Positions 57,341 to 64,000 of a stretch of 64,000 nt of DNA are shown one piece after another. Numbering within the stretch: position 1 is the first letter of the stretch; each line of letters starts with the position of its first letter. A program made the position numbers and the translations under genes. This DNA comes from Hanleya hanleyi (lineage: Eukaryota > Mollusca > Polyplacophora > Lepidopleurida > Hanleyidae), in assembly GCA_036873755.1 (NCBI GenBank), contig JAVTVY010019585.1, positions 1-64,000 on the forward strand, written 5' to 3'. The notes under the pieces are model-generated. The model ran no database searches. It saw nothing but the letters and a program-made list of their open reading frames with translations, and was not told the origin of the DNA.

Positions 57341-57588
57341 TTTATCTAGGGACTACTTTTTCTCCGCGGAAGGTTTTTCCCGCGACCGAATGACCGCCAG
57401 ACATGACCGCATCACCGCGGATGAATACATCTTTGACCTGGGTCACGTGATATGCAAATTTGGAACTCTCCTGTGCTGAAGGTAGCTTTTTGGTCTTTCT
57501 GCCGGAACTATACTGCACTTGACCTCTGTGACCTTGAAATGAGGTGGAAATGAGGTCAATATGCGCTGTAATGCTCTTATACTACTAC
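57341..57588 (-). repeat. E2 right terminal block
   Basis: Mirror of the left end. GGTCACGTGATATGCAAAT (57441-57459) sets an E-box and an octamer next to each other. Ends CTACTAC at 57588, followed by the duplicated CCTTCTCA. Confidence 0.85.
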
Positions 57589-58467
57589 CCTTCTCATTCA
57601 CCAAACGCTATATAGACGATCTTCTCGCTGTGGATAATCGCTATATAAATGACACAGTGAAGGATATATATCCACCTTCCCTGGATTTGAAGGAAACTAC
57701 ATAGCCCTACAGGCACATCTTATTTAGATCTCTACCTCTATAAAAATGAAGCGGGCATTCTCTCTCGTCGACTTTATGACAAAAGAGATGATTACAATTT
57801 CGACATCGTAAACTATCCCTTTCTGGATAGTAATATTCCAGTGGGACCTGCATATGGCGTATACATATCTCGCTTAGTAGCATTTGCTAGATCCTGTGTT
57901 AAATGTGATGATTTTAATCAACGTCACAAAACATTGTTGCAGAAACTTATAAAACAGGGCTGTTCCATCAAGCGCCTCCACTCAAAGTTTCTCAAATTTG
58001 GCGATACATATCGCATGCTGATAGCAAAATACGAACGTAGCGTGCAAGCTCTATGGCGCTACGTTTCGTAACTTGTGTCTAATTCCGCTTAACCCGGGGC
58101 TAGGGGCCGTATGAACCCATGTACTTCAAGATCCTCATGGTACTCATATGAACAGTCACAATCAAAGCGTGACTGAGATACATCATTCTTTAGATGACGA
58201 CTTTACAACGAATATTATGGATTAAGAATACTGATCAGCGATACGGATTTGATATTTTTGGAACACCATGATGTCTTGCCGGCATCATTGAAAACTGTTG
58301 ACCGCTTCTCTCTTGCAGGAAACAAGCCTATGTTTATGTATACTTTTGTCTTTTTGAATTTGGTGCTAATACTGTTATATGGAAATGGAATAGGTCTTTG
58401 GATTATGGACGCGGATATTCTCTAATGGACGACGGCTGGATTATGAATGACGGACTAGACGCCTGTA
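57589..58467 (+). pseudogene. RT element copy C, right part
   Basis: Resumes the RT gene with FSFTKRYIDDLLAVD, breaks near 57700 (two codons lost with a frame change in KETT), continues DKRDDYNFDIVNYPFL to the end LWRYVS (58071), then the 3' flank CCCGGGGCTAGGGGCCGTATG and the terminal repeat to GCCTGTA. With 43286-43392 it gives a clean before/after picture of E2 insertion. Confidence 0.9.
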
Positions 58468-60219
58468 CTCTTAATACAATATTACAAACTGCGTGTAGCA
58501 GTTCATCTGTACCGTTTTGAAGGTACGGTTATATACCTGACCACATCATGTGAATATATCTTAGAATCGGGGGAATAAAACGCATGGTCGAATAGAACTA
58601 ACCGTATTACAGAAAAGGCAAAATACACTTCTCATGTGAACTCTAGCCCCCCTGGAATACCAAAACTGCTACTGTGAACTCACATTACTTGATATAACAC
58701 AGATACCAGAGGGCATACGATGGAATGGTTGAATGCTTCGAAGCATATCTCCGTATAGTTTACCTAACACACTAATGCGACGACGTTATACGGTACTCCA
58801 AATCCGGGAAGTTGAATGCTTCATGTAATTCGACTTGAAGTATCGTCGCTGATGAGCTCATCAAAGCATATAGCGGGGAAAGGGTTAATGAAGCTGACAA
58901 GACGATTTTCATGTCATGTCAAACTCGATGGAAATTTGCAAAACGTGCTTAACTCCTTCTGTACCGGCATTGTTAACGTGCTTAACTCCTTCTGTACCGG
59001 CATTGTTAACGTGCTTAACTCCTTCTGTACCGGCATTGTTAACGTGCTTAACTCCTTCTGTACCGGCATTGTTAACAGCTCCAAGCTCGTAAAAACACTG
59101 TCATGAACATGAATGAAGCGAAGATATACTTATCATTGCCTACATTCTTTTAAAGCGGGTACTCCAGGCTTTCGAACAAGATATAATACGATGAAAATAT
59201 TTATCTAGAAATTCTTTATTTTGTATGCCAATGACAGGCAATCATTGAACTATATTTATATCGGTACTTAAATACCGGTGCGGTACAGAGAGGGTTAAAC
59301 GACCCTTGAGACCCGGATTAATTTACAATACGAAACGTAATGCCAGTGACTTGTCTGCTATATCATTTTCAAAGATGAACGTTATTAATAGCCAAACACA
59401 AGAGACCTTGCCAACTTATTTACATTGTGTAGTAATGGTTTGCGAGGTGATTGAACTCGTCACATAAGCGCAGTATCATATACCCACCCAGTTTATTTTA
59501 CTATTATTAAACGAAGACATACATCAAGATATAGATATATAGACATAGATATAAAATAATACATTTATACAGAGAATAACGTATAATTCATATGCTTTTA
59601 CGCACATTTCGCTTAAAACATAGACGTCGACTCTGATAAGTTTTTTAGCAATGGTCCCTCGAGAGAAAGTTGAGGAGAGTGGTGTGGTGTACGTAGCGAG
59701 CAAATCTTGGAAGTCAAGATATTAAACCGCCAGATTACTGGATTGAGTTTGTGGCCCTATAAACCCTTCCTCCTTCCCCAAAACTGAAAGCACTAAGTTG
59801 AAACCACTTGTGGGGCATCTCTATAACGACATTCCCTTACTGCGATAAAATTAATGGACAAGTAGATGGGCAAGATCATGTTGTATTCAAATCGACATGG
59901 GCATCGACAGCTGATCCCGTGCGCCATGAATCAGATATTTGCAATTGAAAACAAACCATGCTTTGTTCATATCTGTATGAAATGTACATGAAGTAGTGCT
60001 CATCTTAGCATCCGAGATTTTTCAATCCAGTAGCACATCCAGACAAGATTACGTCAGCTGAGCATCCAAGGTAAATCTGTTCGCATTCGCAGGGAGACGT
60101 AACCCTTACTATTTAACTGTGGAAATGTTTTGCCCTCTCGTTTAAGAGGTGCCGATTATACTCTGAGTTAAATAATAAAAAAAATCAGCCAAAAACAACC
60201 GTGCCTTATGGCGGCCATC
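58468..60219. other. Unique DNA with one short minisatellite
   Basis: No gene was recognised apart from the tandem repeat at 58942-59073. Confidence 0.4.
58942..59073 (+). repeat. Four exact 33-bp tandem units
   Basis: Units at 58942, 58975, 59008 and 59041 start AACGTGCTTAACTCC and contain GTACCGG. The multiple of three keeps a frame (NVLNSFCTGIV repeated) in a 96-codon ORF, but no other sign of coding exists. Perfect identity means recent expansion. Confidence 0.95.
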
Positions 60220-60830
60220 TTGGTTGTTACAGCCTATATTTATCTAGTACAAAATGACTCCATATCTCATTGCTTTCCCAACGCCATGTCTAATTACGTG
60301 AGCTTTGGTGCTTTGTGAGAAAAGTAATCCTACGAAAAATTAACATTATCTGGTTGACTATGTTTGCCTAATTTCCTTGTTATTATCAATATTATTATTT
60401 TCATTCCTTTATTAATTAAATATCACTGTACTGTGATATTGTACGACGATTGTGCTTTCAAATATCAAGTGCAACCCAGCAGTGTGGGAAAATAACGCAA
60501 ACCTATAGGTGTACCTAAGCGGTCCAACATTAAATCCTGGTGGCCATTTTGGAAAATCTTTTGAACAATTTCACATATCTGGTTGGCTATTTTTGCTTAT
60601 TATTTTCATCGATATTATTATTTTCATTCCTTAGTTAATTAAATATTACTGTCTCCTGATAATGTTGCAGTGTAAAACCATGCTGCTTTCAAAATTAAAG
60701 TGTAACGTAGTTGGCTGGCTAACTAATACAAAGCTACGTGTGCCCAAAGTGCCCGAGATTTGGGAGACCATTTTGGAAAATGATGACAGCCATTTTGGAA
60801 ATCAGAGATAGTTATTATTTCACCATATCT
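60220..60830. repeat. Imperfect tandem repeat of about 230 bp
   Basis: CTGGTTGACTATGTTTGCC (60350) and CTGGTTGGCTATTTTTGC (60581), followed by TATTATTATTTTCATTCCTT and TGCTTTCAAA words, mark two units; GGCCATTTTGGAAAAT closes each. Confidence 0.65.
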
Positions 60831-61260
60831 ATTTTGAATTATTCGCCGTGCCGAAACACTAAAATATCAGAGTATGGACAGAAATTATGTTGATTTTTGT
60901 GTGGTTATTGAGATATTGACTGAAATAGGCTTCAGATGGCGGCCGTCTTGAAATCCAAGATGGTTGTTTCGGCCATATGGCCATTTTCATATGTCTAATT
61001 GTCATTTGGCACTTTCCCGTCAATATTCTGACAACTCACCCAAAGAATATGTCCCAAACAGAAGAAACAGTACAGTATTCCAGATGCTAATATGGGATCC
61101 TGGCGGCCATTTTAAAAAACGGCCGCTGTGGCCTACATAGGAAAAGTTCGCGATGGCTCCATATCTAGAAATGCTCCCCAGGCCTCGATGTACACCTGTG
61201 CCAAATTTCATACTTTTATGAAAAAAGGCACAATTCGATGGAAATCTGCACATATTGACT
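60740..61260 (-). repeat. Inverted partner of the 42320-42880 repeat
   Basis: CCTACATAGGAAAAGTTCG, GGCTCCATATCTAGAAATGCTCC and GGCACAATTCGATG match the left partner in reverse. Confidence 0.7.
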
Positions 61261-61499
61261 GGACTACATATAACAACAGTAGAAGACAGGGTCGTGGTAA
61301 CTCTTGGGGACTATGAAAATTCAAGAATTGATCAAATCAGTTATATAGGAGAGAAAATAATGTCCAGTAAAACTGACATTATTAGCAATCTACAGGCTCG
61401 TCTGAAAATCTATAAAATAAGGTTGTATACCAGAACATGTTTAAACTGAACATTATACCAAACATCATCTAGAGGCTTTCACCCAACAACTGAAGTCTG

Positions 61500-63410
61500 T
61501 AATGAACAAAACAAATAAAGCTAAATCACGATTTGAGTATCGGTCCGTTGAAGTTGAAATCAAACCAAAACCTAATGGTCTGCACAGTAGTGTCAATCTG
61601 GCTTTAGAGAAATCAAACCATCCCGCAGGTGTAAGTGGATTCGGTCAAGCACTGACATGTGATATCGTGTGTTTATCAAAAACGACGATTTATTGATAAA
61701 GATTTTGAGGAGTTTAATTTCAAAGACCGAAGGCAACGCAAGTCACACAAGTTATTCTGGTGGGTTAGCTGTTTTCGTTAAATCCAATCTGGTCGGTGAT
61801 GATTTTATTTGATTTAAACTTAATGGTCATTATTTTGGCTTGCGATTTGATACATATGTGTGCGCTGCTCACTTCCCATCAAGGGACTCAAGTTAAAAAA
61901 GAACGTGTCATGACTGCTTTCATGCACTTGAGCCAATCGTTATAACATAGGATATGTAACTATTGGCGATGATCTGAACTCTATAATAGGAGCTAATTTA
62001 CCATACTATATCTGCAATAACACATTCACTCATATTTTAGATGATGCCTGTTATTGGTCGTCGTCCAGCAAAAACACAAAACGAAGACAACGTGATAAAT
62101 GAAAGGGGAGAAAACTCCTTGAACTATGCGCATCAGCACAACTTGTACTAAATGGCAGACTGTTAGTAGACTCCTTGGGAAGGTTTATCTGTCATGAAGA
62201 TTTTGGTCTGGATACCATATCGAACGATGTGTTAAAATCTGGTCAGAGCGTTTCCTTATCTTGTACCTCAAAATTATTTAATTTAAATTTTCTAGCTTAG
62301 TCTACCCAATTCGGTTGTCAAATGGGTATATAACCTCATTAGATAAAAAGGTAGCTCCAGAGATTCTCAAAAGTATCGCGTCGTAATTATGTCCAGCAGT
62401 TAGTATATTATTGATACCGGACTAGAACAACATTCTTTCAAGATAAAGGAATAAATCGGACTCACAGAAGGAAAACGTAAGGTTGATCATATGTTTATTT
62501 TCAAAATACTAATAGGCAAATACAACATCATGCTATCTAAATTCATATACACATGTTTGTTCGACTTTGCAAAAACTTTCAATAGTGTTTACCACAGTGG
62601 ACTTTTATATCAATTGAAAACGGCAGGTCTACATGTCCTCTTATATAAAGTAATGCAATGTATGTATGGTAACATATCTTTGAAAGTGAAAGTAGGAAAT
62701 TGTATAAGTTCATACTCCTTATATCCGGCTAGAGTACGCCAAGATGATACATTAAGTTCAACACTCTTTAACGTATACCTATCTGATCTACCGTCTATTT
62801 TTTTATGATAGCTGCTGTCAAGTTACTCTAAGAACAAAAAAGATAATACATTATTATTATTTGCAGATTACGTAGTTATTTTCTTGGGGACACCCACTAG
62901 TTTACCACATTATGGTGACAGACATATTACTCGAAATGAAAATTGAATGTAAATAAACGTAAGACAAAATTTTTCGTGATAAACAAAACTGACAAAACTA
63001 TCCTACCAGATACACATTTCACATCAGGATAACCTTGAACAAGGTAGAGATTATACATATCTTGGAAGGATATTTACCCAGTGTGGTAATTCTACAAGAG
63101 CAAATACACATGTACATACTAAGGTTCAGAACTCGTATTAACATTTATTAAAATCATTAGCCGGCAAATAATACATTGGATGCCCGTACTTTATTGCACA
63201 TATTTAATCATACAATAAAACCCCTATCTCTTTACGGGGCAGAGATACGGAGATGCGTTTCACACAAATTGGGGCGATATGCAAGAGGTGGGAAAAATTG
63301 ACGACGTTTTTCGACTAAAAATCAACCATATGACTCTACAGGAAAGCATCCTTCGGCAGCTAACATTCAGGCACGATAATACTGTGGATTATCGGACGTA
63401 GCCTTAGTAT
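61500..63410 (+). mobile_element. Heavily decayed LINE
   Basis: Endonuclease remnants: CDIVCLSKTTIY (61656), YSGGLAVFVKSNL, VTIGDDLNSIIGANLPYY, GRKLLELCASAQLVLNGRLL (about 62107-62165). RT remnants follow. Frames change many times. The family differs from the 23.5-kb LINE. Confidence 0.7.
62491..63120 (+). pseudogene. LINE reverse transcriptase remnant
   Basis: 62491-62808 reads FDFAKTFNSVYHSGLLYQL, NISLKVKVGN, and VRQDDTLSSTLFNVYLSDLPS, equivalent to DFSKAFDSV, VRQGDPLSPTLFN and INDLP of active LINEs. Farther on LLFADYVVIFLGTP (about 62845) replaces the second catalytic Asp of FADD by Tyr, and VNVNKRKTKFFVINK and YTYLGRIFT follow in other frames. Inactive. Confidence 0.75.
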
Positions 63411-63485
63411 CTCAGTCGCGCTTTTATTGCGTTTGTTCATGTGGATAGTATGAAGAACTTAATAAAACTGATGAAAATTCTTTTC

Positions 63486-64000
63486 CTAAACACTTAGAAA
63501 CGATTCCGGTCGCGAAATTGTGATGGTAGTGTGTTAGCTTGTGATTTACATAAGGGGCATAAAAACTCTTCTTAAACACTTGGAAAAGATTCTTGCAGAG
63601 AAATAGTGATGGAAGTGTGTTAGCTTGGGACTTACATAAGGGGCATGAACATTCTCCTGTTAAACACTCAGAAACGATTCTTGCAGAGAAATAGTGACGG
63701 AAGTGTGTTAGCTTGTGACTTACATAAGGGGCACAAACATTCTCCTCTTAAACACCCAGAAACGATTCTTGCAGAGAAAATGTGGTGGAAGTGTGCTAGC
63801 TTGTGATTTACATAAAGGGGCATAACAATTGTCTTCTTAAACACTTAGCAACGATTCCTGCAGAGAAATTGTCATGGAAGTGTCCTGGCTTGTGATTTAC
63901 ATACGTGGCATAAAAACTCTTCTTAAACACGTGGAAAAGATTTCTGCAGAGAAGTTGTTATGGAAGTGTCCTGGCTTGTGATTTACATAAGGGGCATGAA
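63486..64000. repeat. Tandem array of about 87 bp, running off the window
   Basis: At least six units; the AAACAC anchor lies at 63488, 63574, 63662, 63750, 63839 and 63925 (spacing 86-89). Each has GATTC(T/C)TGCAGAGAAAT, GGAAGTGTG and TTTACATAAGGGGCA words. Confidence 0.9.

Larger units (their letters stand above)
43393..57588. mobile_element. E2: giant palindromic zinc-finger transposable element
   Basis: The element is 14,196 bp. Both ends carry GTAGTAGTATAAGAGCATT inverted, and the duplicated CCTTCTCA on each side is single in uninterrupted RT copies A and B (A: GTTCCTTCTCATTC), which proves insertion. The arms are collinear mirror images about 51414, so nearly the entire element is a terminal inverted repeat. 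An insertion of 2,002 bp (47765-49766) lengthens the left arm and a GGTGGCGTT minisatellite lengthens the right. Genes run outward from the centre. No transposase, integrase, polymerase or recombinase is recognisable, so it is either mobilised in trans or uses the unknown domain. An 8-bp duplication occurs in several DNA transposon superfamilies (hAT, P, Merlin, KDZ types), but the end sequence does not match ones I know. Confidence 0.9.

Noticed and set aside
43393..57588. Maverick/Polinton assignment of E2
   Set aside because: No integrase, polymerase B, ATPase, protease or capsid gene is visible, the duplication is 8 bp and not 6 bp, and the ends do not begin with AG.
58942..59073. CRISPR-like direct repeat
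   Set aside because: Units are contiguous without spacers and the genome is eukaryotic.
1..64000. tRNA, rRNA or snRNA genes
   Set aside because: I found no cloverleaf with proper A and B boxes and no rRNA words by eye; a tRNAscan run would settle it.

Overview
The window looks like repeat-rich nuclear DNA from a marine invertebrate, most likely a mollusc or another lophotrochozoan. The evidence is eukaryotic throughout: a splice acceptor followed by what reads as the last exon of a nicotinic acetylcholine receptor subunit, AATAAA polyadenylation signals, TATA-box promoters, several retrotransposon classes, PIF/Harbinger DNA transposons, and long arrays of about 154 bp that carry GTCCGTCC and GGTACACAGG words. 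The phylum is an inference. Almost all recognisable sequence is mobile; the only convincing host coding sequence is the receptor exon at 34649-34991.

The main discovery candidate is a giant palindromic mobile element, here called E2 (43393-57588, 14,196 bp). It has matching inverted ends (GTAGTAGTATAAGAGCATT...), an 8-bp target duplication (CCTTCTCA at 43385-43392 and 57589-57596), and sits inside a reverse-transcriptase gene whose two halves continue on either side. The two arms mirror each other around about 51414. Reading outward from the axis each arm has: a regulatory module, a TG/CA array, C2H2 zinc-finger gene 1, zinc-finger gene 2, a polyadenylation signal with GTT repeats, an array of paired TGACGTCA sites, then arrays with CTGCGCATGCGCAG palindromes, then the terminus. 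Only gene 1 of the right arm (52726-53646) is open throughout. A second relative, E1, fills 1 to about 6371, is cut by the window start, and carries an intact gene 2 (2175-3098) plus a short two-finger gene (1610-1900). The proteins join three C2H2 fingers to a conserved C-terminal domain of about 150 residues that I cannot name. E1 and E2 are dense in perfect matches to metazoan transcription factor sites (NRF1, CREB, NF-Y, ETS, MEF2, DR1, E-box, octamer).

Other regions. 6.4-11.7 kb is non-coding with foldback elements, a GTCGAC-rich island and a candidate solo LTR. 11.7-14.7 kb holds two tail-to-tail copies of an RT element (GIPMGTNCAPLLADLYLFSYE family); copy B has terminal inverted repeats of about 200 bp, unusual for a retroelement. 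15.5-17.9 kb is a decayed minus-strand Ty3/gypsy element. 17.9-23.5 kb and 30.5-32.7 kb hold two copies of a Helentron-like repeat with tandem arrays, one interrupted by another non-autonomous element. 23.5-26.9 kb is a nearly complete LINE with APE and RT domains and two frameshifts. 33.0-33.8 kb has two LINE 3' ends, 34.6-35.0 kb the receptor exon, and 38.1-39.5 kb a Harbinger element with CAG target duplication. 58.5-64.0 kb holds minisatellites, an inverted dispersed repeat and a second, badly decayed LINE.

Nesting gives a relative order: the RT element copy C was hit by E2, and E2's left arm was then hit by a 2,002-bp Harbinger-like MITE with TAA duplication. Similarly a Helentron-like repeat split another RT element copy, and a LINE abuts a third. 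No tRNA, rRNA or CRISPR locus was seen.
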